From: Candidatus Rifleibacteriota bacterium
Lineage (GTDB): Bacteria > Muiribacteriota > Ozemobacteria > Ozemobacterales > Ozemobacteraceae
Reading direction: 5' to 3'
DNA length: 37,863 nt
NCBI GenBank assembly: GCA_015233565.1
Contig: JADFXM010000065.1
Span: forward strand, 1-37,863
Position numbers and translations under genes: made by a program. Below are positions 24,805 to 32,869 of the stretch, in pieces. Every line of letters starts with the position of its first letter. Position 1 is the stretch's first letter. The notes under the pieces were generated by a model, which saw only the letters and a program-made list of their open reading frames with translations, did no database searches and was not told the DNA's origin.

Positions 24805-24833
24805 TTGACACCGGCTAATCCTAATGCTAGATT
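24805..24833 (+). promoter_or_regulatory. Promoter immediately before the CNB-MCP gene
   Basis: TTGACA (24805-24810), a 17-bp spacer, and TAGATT (24828-24833). The expected start near 24840 is only two or three bases before the ATG at 24843, which has no Shine-Dalgarno; a nearly leaderless mRNA would result. Confidence 0.6.
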
Positions 24834-24842
24834 TTCGGTGCA

Positions 24843-25532
24843 ATGGCGGAAACAGAAAAGGAAAAAATCCAGTTTATTAGAATGGTGAGCCTCTTTCGAA
24901 ATTTGAACGAAAGAGCGCTTCAGGAAATTGCCCTCATCTTAATGGAAAACACAGTTCCAGCAAAGAGTGTGGTTTTTAAAGAGGGCGAACCTGGTGATGC
25001 ACTTTATATAATCAAAAATGGAAGAGTGAATGTCATGAAGCGTGACTCTTCCGGAAATGAATCAGTGCTTGCCACATTGAGTAAAAATGCTGTCATTGGT
25101 GATATGGCGGTCATTGACGATCAACCGAGATCAGCGTCAATTGTGACGGTAGCAGATACTGTTTTCTATATAATAACCAAGAATGATTTCAGAAAGCTGG
25201 TTTCCAATAATCCGGAGATTACTTTTCAGATTCTCAAGATGATGACAGAACGACTTCGATCAACAAACCTTCATCTCAAGGAGTTGGAGGCTTCGGCAAA
25301 TCAGATGCAGGAAGTAATTAGGGTGATTACGAAGATCGCTCGAAAGAGTAATCTGCTTTCCTTGAATGCGTCTATTGAAGCTGCGCGAGTTGGGGAGGCG
25401 GGGTTAGCGTTCATGGTTGTTGCGAATGAGATGAAAAAGTTGGCCGAAGATTCTGCTTTGGAAGCTCAAAAGATTGATAAACTTCTTGAAACCTTGCAAA
25501 CAAAAACTCGTGCTCTAGCAATGATGAAGTAA
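24843..25532 (+). CDS. Cyclic nucleotide-binding domain fused to a chemoreceptor signalling tip
   Basis: The protein has 229 residues and no membrane segment. A CNB domain at about 12-130 has the phosphate-binding cassette IGDMAVIDDQPRSAS at 85-99, including the conserved Arg. After a helix at 130-160 comes IARKSNLLSLNASIEAAR and VGEAGLAFMVVANEMKKLAE (165-202). This is the hairpin tip of methyl-accepting chemotaxis proteins, the part that contacts CheA and CheW. The usual long methylation helices are absent. A ligand-controlled docking protein is plausible. It is followed 29 bp later by hfq. An alternative start (Met14) would shorten the N-terminus slightly. Confidence 0.85.
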   Translation: MAETEKEKIQFIRMVSLFRNLNERALQEIALILMENTVPAKSVVFKEGEPGDALYIIKNGRVNVMKRDSSGNESVLATLSKNAVIGDMAVIDDQPRSASIVTVADTVFYIITKNDFRKLVSNNPEITFQILKMMTERLRSTNLHLKELEASANQMQEVIRVITKIARKSNLLSLNASIEAARVGEAGLAFMVVANEMKKLAEDSALEAQKIDKLLETLQTKTRALAMMK

Positions 25533-25561
25533 AGTTAACAATGTGCCATTGAAATAAAAGG

Positions 25562-25957
25562 ATGGGTGAAAAAATGCCTCAATACAATTCACAAGTGCAA
25601 AATTTGTTTTTATCGGACGTGCGAAAAAAGCATCAACCGGTTGAAGTCATTTTGAATACCGGTACTAGCCTAAGGGGAAAAATAAAAGCTTTTGATCAAT
25701 ATTCGATTTCTCTTTCTTTTAAGGAGCAGGTGGAAGTAATTTATAAATCGGCGATTTTGTATATAAAGGTTCTTCCAAGGAAAAAAATGCCCTTCCAGAA
25801 TGATTATGGCTACTCCCGGGATGATAGAAAAGGAGAATTTTCTCCACGAGATTCAGAATTTGAGAGTCGGTCCAGTCCAGGGAAGGAATCAAAAGATGAA
25901 GATTACGATGATTTTGACCCACCCCCTCCGAGGAAATACGTTAGGAAAGGCTCATAG
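25562..25957 (+). CDS. hfq: Hfq-like RNA chaperone with variant Sm2 motif and acidic tail
   Basis: The Sm fold covers residues 7-72: a start resembling the Hfq helix (QVQNLFLSDVRKK), the Sm1 block VEVILNTGTSLRGKIKAFDQYSISL, and the Sm2 motif VIYKSAILYI. Canonical Hfq has YKHA, so the proximal-face RNA-contacting His is Ser here. Residues 75-131 are a disordered Ser/Asp/Arg-rich tail, longer than that of many Hfqs. The start is ATG 25562 or ATG 25574 (MPQYN); both lie close to AAGG. It is probably co-transcribed with the CNB-MCP gene. A terminator follows about 180 bp after the stop, leaving a long 3' UTR. Confidence 0.85.
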   Translation: MGEKMPQYNSQVQNLFLSDVRKKHQPVEVILNTGTSLRGKIKAFDQYSISLSFKEQVEVIYKSAILYIKVLPRKKMPFQNDYGYSRDDRKGEFSPRDSEFESRSSPGKESKDEDYDDFDPPPPRKYVRKGS

Positions 25958-26135
25958 AAGGCCTTTGTTAGATTAGTCGGTTGCTTAAATACTTTTATGA
26001 CGAGGAAGTTTAACTGACAAAGGAATTTTCTGGTAAAAAAAAAGCGAAATTGTTTTGATTCAGCTCAGAATAAGAGCTCCAGGAAAAGTGTCGGAAATGA
26101 TGCTTCCAAATTTAAATGTGATTTTAATATAGGAG

Positions 26136-26163
26136 ACACGGAAAATTTTCCGTGTTTTTTTTT
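26136..26163 (+). terminator. Rho-independent terminator after hfq
   Basis: ACACGGAAAA/TTTTCCGTGT is a perfect 20-base palindrome followed by a run of T to 26163. It is in the right orientation for the CNB-MCP/hfq transcript. Confidence 0.85.
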
Positions 26164-26378
26164 GACAAGATATTGTTTTCCGCATCTTATGCTGCTTTGT
26201 CTTCAATACCAAGCTGCGTTCAAATTGACTCTAAATTGATTTGTACCTTGCCTCATGCGGTACTCAATAGAATTGGGAGAATAGTCTTTGTTAACCAATT
26301 ATAACTTCAGTATCGTCGGTGAAAATTGCAGATTCGAAAAGCATGGATAAGAATCATCTTGGACGCAACTTGGCATAA

Positions 26379-26507
26379 GAGACTGTTGAAAAATCCCCTA
26401 AAATTCGCTTTTTTGTGTACCCACCCAATTTTTCGCCCCGTTTTCTCGCATCAACAGCGGGTCACTTTGTACCGAATAAAATGTACCGAGATTTTTTCGA
26501 CAGCTTC
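26379..26507 (-). mobile_element. MITE-like element, family B copy 2 (4-bp target duplication)
   Basis: A 129-bp unit, inverted relative to 8573-8701 and the same length. Termini are GAGACTGTTGAAAAA on the left and the complement of GAAGCTGTCGAAAAAA on the right. It is flanked by ATAA on both sides (26375-26378 and 26508-26511). Confidence 0.82.
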
Positions 26508-26657
26508 ATAAGATAGAAATTTTTAACGAATTCTCCCAAATCAATAAGAATAAAACCCCTGAAAAATTACGCAATTTTTTATTCATTTTTTTATTTAGAT
26601 TTGCCGATGTAGGAGTTAAATTTAATTTTCCTGGTAGGAAGGGCGTGGTAGGAAAAA

Positions 26658-27548
26658 ATGAATAAGAAAGCGCGAGTTTGTCCAAAATGTGAAAAAGCTA
26701 TTACTGATGGTGGGACTATTTGCCATTCTTGTGGTTATCGATTACAGATAAAATGCAGTGTCTGTGGGAGCAGCAATATCCCTCAGGCGGTATTTTGCGG
26801 AGAGTGTGGTCAGGCGCTTAGTTTTTCTAGGAGAATAAAGTATAAATTAGAGGAAGGAATTTATTGGTTATTAGGAGAGAAGGCCAGGCACATTATTGCA
26901 GGATTTGTTTTTGGAGTTCTTTTAATAATGTTTGCTTTTGGCGCAATGGGGATGAAAAGCCCTGAACATGCTAAAGTCCAGCCTGAGAATCAGATTTCCC
27001 AGCCGATTCTTTCTGTAATGGTTTCCGAATCAGGGAAGAAGGCGTTAGGGAGTTTGTCTAAAGCTTTTGAAAAGGAAAATTCTTCACGAGAAATATCCCG
27101 AAAAGATTTAATTCGAGTGGGAAATTTAATATTGGAAGCTTTTTCACCATCCCTCAATCAGAATAAAGAGATATTTAATCCGGATTTCTCCGATTCAAGG
27201 AAATATTTGCAGTCGCTTGAGTTATCCCGGGCAGAAAACGCAGGGGAAAAGCTTACCCGTGCAGATATTGCGGTTTTTCTTTTCAGGTTGATATCAGATG
27301 TATTTGATGTTTCGAACTGTGAAGTTTCTGAAAATAAATATAATGACATCCCAAAATATCATTTTATGAATATTCCTGTAGAAACGTTGGATTCCCTTGG
27401 GATCCATATTTCCAGGGAGAATGGTGTTTTTGGTGGTGAAGATACTGTTTCAATAAAATGGCTTTCGAAGTTATCCGTTGATGTTATAAGGACTTGTGAA
27501 AATAGGTTGAAAACAAGAAATTCAACGGTGAGTGAATTACAAAACTAG
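26658..27548 (+). CDS. Double zinc-ribbon membrane protein with SLH-like C-terminus
   Basis: The protein has 296 residues. Two zinc ribbons (Cys8/11/22/25 and Cys33/36/47/50) open the cytoplasmic part. A transmembrane helix at about 79-98 follows, then an outside domain. Its last 70 residues include YNDIPKYHFMNIPVETLDSLGI and a VFGGEDTVS loop, which match the pattern of S-layer homology (SLH) repeats (FxDV...W...I..L...GI...G.F.P). An upstream helical pair (SRKDLIRVGNLI...) may be a degenerate SLH. The Shine-Dalgarno GGTAGGAAAAAA precedes the ATG. It may link a cytoplasmic partner to the envelope; the function is unknown. Confidence 0.75.
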   Translation: MNKKARVCPKCEKAITDGGTICHSCGYRLQIKCSVCGSSNIPQAVFCGECGQALSFSRRIKYKLEEGIYWLLGEKARHIIAGFVFGVLLIMFAFGAMGMKSPEHAKVQPENQISQPILSVMVSESGKKALGSLSKAFEKENSSREISRKDLIRVGNLILEAFSPSLNQNKEIFNPDFSDSRKYLQSLELSRAENAGEKLTRADIAVFLFRLISDVFDVSNCEVSENKYNDIPKYHFMNIPVETLDSLGIHISRENGVFGGEDTVSIKWLSKLSVDVIRTCENRLKTRNSTVSELQN

Positions 27549-27588
27549 AACATGCTACGGACTGGTTGATATTGCTCACGAAGGTTAT

Positions 27589-27642
27589 TTCAACTCCGCT
27601 CAACGACCGGCATTGAGGTTTCGGTTGTTGAGCGGAGTTGAA
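27589..27642. repeat. REP-like long hairpin
   Basis: TTCAACTCCGCTCAACgACCG (27589-27609) pairs with 27622-27642 over 21 bases with a single mismatch; the loop contains CATTGAGGTTT. There is no T-run. Similar GTTGAGCGGAGT hairpins are widespread as intergenic palindromic repeats in several bacterial groups (from memory). A terminator-like or mRNA-stabilising role is possible. Confidence 0.65.
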
Positions 27643-27729
27643 GTTAGGGAAGATGGTGAAGAAAGATAAAATCAGGTTTGGAATTATTGAAAAAAGCTGA
27701 AATAGTTCTTAATAGCTGACCTCAATTCC

Positions 27730-29208
27730 TTAATCTAAATTAATTTTATGGGGATGGTTTAAAATAATTCCTGCAGCCATCTCTAGAGCTTCAGTGCGAT
27801 TTTTTATTTTTCCCAGATGTTGAGCTTCACGTATTTCTTCAAGAACTGTTTTAAATAGTGGGCCAGGAGAAAGCTGAAAATTAGTTATCAAATCATGTCC
27901 AGTCAGCAAAGGTTTCTGAGGAAAATATTCCATCTGCTTGAAGAAGTCTTGCATGATGTTTTCAATTCCTTCTCTGAATTTCGGAAGGTCATCACGGGCA
28001 TCTTCACCTTTAGCGGCTTCTCGGTCAGCAAGGGACAATAAGGCAATTCCGAGTCCATCGCGTCCGGTTTCGGTGAAATAGCGGAAAAGGCGTCTTTCAG
28101 TAACTCCTTCTTGAATGATGACTCCAGGGCGCATATGGTTTTTAACTACTTTCATCAGGAAAGTTGCTTCGCTGGTTGAAAGTTTAAGTCTTTTTGAAAT
28201 TTCTTCAGAGATACGGGATCCTTGCATTTCATGTCCGTGAAAGACGACTTTTCCTGACTCTTCCTCAGTTTTTTTGCAGGAAGGCTTTCCAATGTCATGA
28301 AGCAAAATGGCGAGTTTAAAGAGCACTTCATAGGTTCGGTTTCCGGAAATTGGTTGGGATAAAAAGTCGCGGAATTTTTTCCAGCCTTGAATTTTTAATC
28401 CCTTTTCAAGGTAGTTTTCGAAATTTTCGAGGGCTAAAAGAGTGTGTTCGAATACGTCCAGGTGGTGCCAACGATTTTGTTCAACTCCCTGGGTTTCTGA
28501 TATTTCAGGTAGGATGATACCTAAAATACCAGCTTCATCGAGTTTTCGAATCCATTTTGCGGAAGAAGGAGAAGAGAGGATTTTAAAAAACTCATCTCGA
28601 ACTCTTTCAGAAGCGGAGGTCTTAAGTAATTCTCCTTCCAGTTTGATTTTTTCGAAAAGCTGAGTAGGGATTTCCCAATCAAATTTGGAGGCAAATCTGA
28701 AAGCCCTCATAATGCGAAGTGGATCTTGCTGGAAAACCTGATCAGAACAAGCGACCAGTTTATTTTCTCTTAAATGTTCAAGTCCGTTGAGGGGATCGAA
28801 AATTTGAAAGTTTGCATCTAAAAGTGGCCAATGAAGCTTAACTGCCATGGCATTGAATGTAAAATCTCTTGAGCCTAAGTCCTCTTCGATTGTCGGAGCT
28901 CTGAATTGAGCCAGATCAAAAGTGAAAGTTTTTCCTTCAGAACTTCGGATAATTCTTGCAACTGCGTGTTCTTCGTCAAGAAGAACGAAGCCGGCTTTTT
29001 TGGCTCTGGCAAATTCGGCTGCCATGGGAGCTGGGTTTTCAGCGAAAGCCAAGTCAAAGTCAGATACTTCTTTTCCGAGAAAAAGATCTCTCACTGTTCC
29101 TCCTACGAGCCAAGCTTCTTTATTCGGCTTATCCGAAAGTCCGTATAGCAACTCGCTAAGGAGGTTTAAAAATGTTTGAGACAACTCAATAGTTTTATTA
29201 CTGGCCAA
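27730..29208 (-). CDS. cca: CCA-adding tRNA nucleotidyltransferase (with HD domain)
   Basis: A class II nucleotidyltransferase of 492 residues. Motif A is LVGGTVRDLFLGKEVSDFDLAF with the metal Asp pair. RDFTFNAMA and DPLRIMRAFRFASKF follow, and the C-terminal half has an HD phosphohydrolase domain (LLHDIGKP, then FHGHEM). The TTG at 29208 has GGAG 8 bases upstream. CCA addition is the best call, because the tRNA in this window lacks an encoded CCA; poly(A) polymerase is a close relative that sequence alone does not exclude. It has no operon partners. Confidence 0.87.
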   Translation of the reverse strand: MASNKTIELSQTFLNLLSELLYGLSDKPNKEAWLVGGTVRDLFLGKEVSDFDLAFAENPAPMAAEFARAKKAGFVLLDEEHAVARIIRSSEGKTFTFDLAQFRAPTIEEDLGSRDFTFNAMAVKLHWPLLDANFQIFDPLNGLEHLRENKLVACSDQVFQQDPLRIMRAFRFASKFDWEIPTQLFEKIKLEGELLKTSASERVRDEFFKILSSPSSAKWIRKLDEAGILGIILPEISETQGVEQNRWHHLDVFEHTLLALENFENYLEKGLKIQGWKKFRDFLSQPISGNRTYEVLFKLAILLHDIGKPSCKKTEEESGKVVFHGHEMQGSRISEEISKRLKLSTSEATFLMKVVKNHMRPGVIIQEGVTERRLFRYFTETGRDGLGIALLSLADREAAKGEDARDDLPKFREGIENIMQDFFKQMEYFPQKPLLTGHDLITNFQLSPGPLFKTVLEEIREAQHLGKIKNRTEALEMAAGIILNHPHKINLD

Positions 29209-29410
29209 TCAGTATGCTCCAATTTCAAAGAGGATTCAAGAGACAAAAACCTTCTAATTATCGTTAACAAAAAGTTCATTCCCAATCTTTATCACAGACT
29301 TAAGTTCTCACGAGTCTGTTCCATCCGACGAACTTTTGATTCTATTTATTTCGGACTAATAAAACTAAATTCCAATCAGTAATAAAGTTTTTCCTTTAAA
29401 AAAGTATTAA

Positions 29411-29448
29411 GAGGTTCTTGCAATATTCACAAATTTTGCAAGAACCTC
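29411..29448 (-). terminator. Hairpin terminator of the glycine cleavage genes
   Basis: A perfect 13-bp stem, GAGGTTCTTGCAA with 29436-29448, lies just after the gcvPB stop. The T-run on the minus side comes a few bases later (ACTTTTTT), so termination may be moderate. Confidence 0.6.
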
Positions 29449-29457
29449 AAAGATTGA

Positions 29458-30912
29458 TTATTTTGGAACTTTTTTGAAGAAATTCAGATCGGGTTTTCTG
29501 GCGGCAGTAGCTTCATCGAGGCGCCCAACAGGGGTGGATTTGGGTGCTGATTTAAGCAACTCGGGGGTTTCTTGAGCCTCCAGGGCAACTTTTTCCATTA
29601 CTTTCAGGAATTCGTCTAATGTTTGTTTGCTTTCGGTTTCAGTAGGTTCGATCATAATGGCTTCCTCGACGATCAGTGGGAAATAGATAGTTGGTGCATG
29701 ATATCCATAATCAAGGAGCCTTTTTGCAATATCAAGAGTTTTAATGCCCGAAGCAGCAAATTTTTTCCCGGAAAGAACGAATTCATGTTTACAAGTGCGA
29801 TTGTAATTGAGAGTATAGTGTTTTGCAAGTGCTTTCATTAGGTAGTTTGCATTGAGAACGGCAATTGTGGAAGCCTCTTTAAGACCGTTCCCTCCGAGTT
29901 GTACAATGTATGTATAAGCTCTTACAAGGATTCCAAAACTACCGAAGAACGATCTTACAGGGCCGATGGAATCTTTTGAGTTGCGGCTGACTTTATATTT
30001 TTTTCCATCAAAATCGATCCTTGGGGCGGGAAGAAAGGAGGCAAGACTTTTCTTTACTCCGACGGGTCCTGAACCGGGACCGCCGCCGCCATGTGGGGTC
30101 GCGAAAGTCTTGTGCAAATTGACATGCATTACGTCGAAGCCCATATCACCTGGTCTGGACCATCCCATGATGGCGTTAAGATTTGCTCCGTCATAGTACA
30201 ATAATCCGTCGACCTGGTGAACCAGGTTAGCGATTTCATGGATGTTTTCGTCAAACAGGCCTAAGGTATTTGGGTTGGTGAGCATTAACCCGGCAACCTC
30301 CGATGACAGATTATTCTTCAAGTCTTGCAGGTCAACTCCGCCACGTGGATCTGTTTTGATGTTGACCACTTCGTAACCACAAAAAGCTGCGGAGGCTGGA
30401 TTTGTCCCGTGTCCTGCGTCGGGAATAAGAATCTTCTTCTTTTTATTTCCCTTTTTGTCATGATAAGCTTTTATTATCATTAGTCCTGTAAGCTCGCCGT
30501 GAGCACCGGCGGCTGGTTGCACGGTGAATTCATCCATTCCTGTAATTTGGCAGAGGGCATCTTCAAGGTTTTTTATTAGTGCCAGGGCTCCTTGGACTGT
30601 ATCTTCCGGTTGATATGGGTGTAAATTGGTGAAATCGGGGAGTCTGGCCATATCTTCATTTACTTTCGGGTTGTATTTCATAGTACAAGACCCGAGTGGA
30701 TAAAAACCGACATCGACTCCGTAATTCATTCTTGAAAGGCGAACAAAATGCCTAATGCAATCAACTTCACAAAGCGAAGGCAGCTTAAGATCAGCGCGAA
30801 GAAAATTGGATGGAATCAAATCGGCTGGGTCAGATTCTGGTATGTCCAGTTTGGGAAGGGAATATCCTTTTCTTCCTGGTGATGAAATTTCAAAGATTAG
30901 TTGTTCAGTCAT
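29458..30912 (-). CDS. gcvPB: Glycine dehydrogenase (decarboxylating) subunit 2
   Basis: The PLP-binding half of the two-subunit P-protein, which decarboxylates glycine and passes the aminomethyl group to the H protein. The PLP lysine is Lys268 in HVNLHKTFATPHGGGGPG; YDGANLNA and PDAGHGTNPAS are also diagnostic. The length of 484 residues is normal. It overlaps gcvPA by 4 bp and is the last gene of the cluster, followed by a hairpin. Confidence 0.97.
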   Translation of the reverse strand: MTEQLIFEISSPGRKGYSLPKLDIPESDPADLIPSNFLRADLKLPSLCEVDCIRHFVRLSRMNYGVDVGFYPLGSCTMKYNPKVNEDMARLPDFTNLHPYQPEDTVQGALALIKNLEDALCQITGMDEFTVQPAAGAHGELTGLMIIKAYHDKKGNKKKKILIPDAGHGTNPASAAFCGYEVVNIKTDPRGGVDLQDLKNNLSSEVAGLMLTNPNTLGLFDENIHEIANLVHQVDGLLYYDGANLNAIMGWSRPGDMGFDVMHVNLHKTFATPHGGGGPGSGPVGVKKSLASFLPAPRIDFDGKKYKVSRNSKDSIGPVRSFFGSFGILVRAYTYIVQLGGNGLKEASTIAVLNANYLMKALAKHYTLNYNRTCKHEFVLSGKKFAASGIKTLDIAKRLLDYGYHAPTIYFPLIVEEAIMIEPTETESKQTLDEFLKVMEKVALEAQETPELLKSAPKSTPVGRLDEATAARKPDLNFFKKVPK

Positions 30913-32252
30913 TCGACAAGTCCTCCAATTAATTCTTTGAGCATGTGGATTTCTTCGGCTGTTCGCTTTTCGGTAACTGCGATAAGTACCATGTCTTTGA
31001 ATTTTGGATAGAAATTTTCAAGTGGAATTCCGCCCAATATTCCTTTCTTTTCAAGCTTTTTCAGGACATTTTTTGCATTGGGGATCTGAACTGCAAATTC
31101 ATTGAAAAACGATGCTGTGAATGGGAAGTGGAGCTTGGGAAGTTTGGCAAGTTCACGTTTGAGGTAATGAGCTTTTTGCAAAGAATGGGATGCGACTTCC
31201 CTTATTCCCTCGCGCCCAAGAAGGCTCATATAGATGGTAGCGTTTAGTGCCATCAATGCCTGGTTAGAGCAGATATTGCTTGTGGCTTTTTCCCTGCGGA
31301 TATGTTGTTCTCTGGCTTGGAGAGTGAGAACAAATCCACGCTGTCCACGGTTGTCAAGTGTGCATCCTGAAATTCTTCCAGGAATTTTCCTCAATAGAGG
31401 TTCTTTAACGGCCATGAATCCGAGGGAGGGTCCTCCAAAGCTCATGGGTATTCCAAGAGATTGGCCTTCACCGATAACGATGTCTGCTCCAAGGTTTCCT
31501 GGAGGGGTTAGTAAACCCAAGGCGATTGGGTAAGTGGAAACAATGGACAAGGCCCCCGCATTCTTTGCAATGGCAGAAATTTTGTCAATTTCTTCAAGGC
31601 ATCCAAAGAAATTTGGGTATTGAACGATTACGGCGGCGGTGTTGTCATCGATAAGTTCTTTCAATTTGGCTAAATCAGTCATCCCGTCTTCCAATGGAAT
31701 TCCCACTACTTGGATACCCAGATTTTTAACCAAGCCTGATGTAACTTGCCTATATTCAGGGTGAACTGAGTCTGAAATGATGATCTTTTTTCTACCTGTA
31801 TGAAGGAGAGCGATATTGGCAGCTTCGGCCGTTGCGGTGGCTCCTTCATACATGGAGGCGTTGGCCAGATCCATTCCGGTTAATTCACAGATAAGACTTT
31901 GATATTCATATATTGCCTGAAGTGTTCCCTGACTTATTTCAGGTTGATAGGGTGTGTAGGCGGTATAAAAATCTCCGCGAAGGAGGATGTGATCAATGGC
32001 ACGGGGTATGTGGTGATCGTAGATTCCACCACCGAGAAAACAAACCAATTCGTCGGTTGAAAGGTTTTGGGAGGCCAGATCGCGAATTTTTCGGACGGTT
32101 TCAACTTCGCTGATGCCTTCTGGGAGATTAATCGGTGAGTTTAGCCGAACGCTTTGAGGAATTTCCGAAAACAGGTCTTCGACTGTTTTTACGCCAATAA
32201 AATCGAGCATGGCTCTGATTTCATCTTGCGTATGAGGAATATAACTGGACAT
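30909..32252 (-). CDS. gcvPA: Glycine dehydrogenase (decarboxylating) subunit 1
   Basis: The catalytically silent half of the split P-protein, 447 residues. Signature stretches are FLGGGIYDHHIPRAIDHIL, AYTPYQPEISQGTLQAIYEYQ, ASMYEGATATAEA and RREKATSNICSNQALMAL. It forms a heterotetramer with GcvPB. The gap to gcvH is 17 bp, so the three genes are one transcript. The split P-protein is the form found in many thermophiles, Gram-positives and deep-branching bacteria. Confidence 0.97.
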   Translation of the reverse strand: MSSYIPHTQDEIRAMLDFIGVKTVEDLFSEIPQSVRLNSPINLPEGISEVETVRKIRDLASQNLSTDELVCFLGGGIYDHHIPRAIDHILLRGDFYTAYTPYQPEISQGTLQAIYEYQSLICELTGMDLANASMYEGATATAEAANIALLHTGRKKIIISDSVHPEYRQVTSGLVKNLGIQVVGIPLEDGMTDLAKLKELIDDNTAAVIVQYPNFFGCLEEIDKISAIAKNAGALSIVSTYPIALGLLTPPGNLGADIVIGEGQSLGIPMSFGGPSLGFMAVKEPLLRKIPGRISGCTLDNRGQRGFVLTLQAREQHIRREKATSNICSNQALMALNATIYMSLLGREGIREVASHSLQKAHYLKRELAKLPKLHFPFTASFFNEFAVQIPNAKNVLKKLEKKGILGGIPLENFYPKFKDMVLIAVTEKRTAEEIHMLKELIGGLVE

Positions 32253-32269
32253 GATTTCTTAAACCCCTT

Positions 32270-32656
32270 TCAATGGGCGCATTCAGCGCAGTGTTTTTCG
32301 TAAGTTGTGGCATCAAGAAGGTCATTGCCTTCGGATGGATTGGAGATTTCGATTTCACAGATCCAACCAGCACCAAAAGGATCTTCATTGACTTTGGCGG
32401 GGTCGCTTTCCAAAGTGGTGTTAGCTTTTACGACTTTTCCGCTGAAAGGTGCATATAGATCAGAGACTGTTTTGACTGACTCGATTACTCCAAGCGTTTT
32501 TCCTTTTGAAACCTGGACACCAGGCTTGGGAACATCTACAAATACAATGTCTCCAAGTTGTTTACTTGCGAATTCGCTAATTCCAACAACTACTATATTT
32601 CCCTGGATCTTTGCCCATTCATGGCTTTTCGTGTATTTCAACTCTTTGGGGTTCAT
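32270..32656 (-). CDS. gcvH: Glycine cleavage system H protein
   Basis: The lipoyl carrier of the glycine cleavage complex. The lipoylated lysine is Lys62 in GVIESVKTVSDLYAP. The fold markers SHEWAKIQGN and GAGWICEIE are present; 128 residues is typical. AAGGAG precedes the ATG at 32656. A 213-bp gap separates it from glyA. I looked there for a glycine riboswitch and saw none. Confidence 0.97.
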   Translation of the reverse strand: MNPKELKYTKSHEWAKIQGNIVVVGISEFASKQLGDIVFVDVPKPGVQVSKGKTLGVIESVKTVSDLYAPFSGKVVKANTTLESDPAKVNEDPFGAGWICEIEISNPSEGNDLLDATTYEKHCAECAH

Positions 32657-32869
32657 TTTTTTTCTCCTTGAAATTCAATTAGTTTTTTTTGCCAAAATTT
32701 TCATAACTCTACACAAAGGTTCTAATCACGACCTTTTCGGGTTAAGCCTATCAAACGGTAAATCACTACTTATTCGGAATTTTATCTCCGATAACCAATA
32801 AAAAAGGGCGGAGGGACATTTGTGTGGATCAAATTTTTTCATCGAAAGTTTTTGAGGATCTAGTTCAAA

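Larger units (their letters stand above)
25958..26657. other. Intergenic stretch holding a terminator and a family B element
   Basis: No protein gene is seen. It contains the probable hfq 3' UTR and terminator (26136-26163) and the mobile repeat at 26379-26507. A 61-residue open frame within the latter is not conserved in the other copy. Confidence 0.5.

Noticed and set aside
26326..26511. 61-residue open frame downstream of hfq
   Set aside because: It lies almost entirely within a family B mobile repeat and is not open in the other copy.
32657..32869. Possible glycine riboswitch between glyA and gcvH (also checked upstream of gcvT and folD)
   Set aside because: None of the conserved glycine-aptamer purine-rich segments or paired aptamers could be seen in these gaps.
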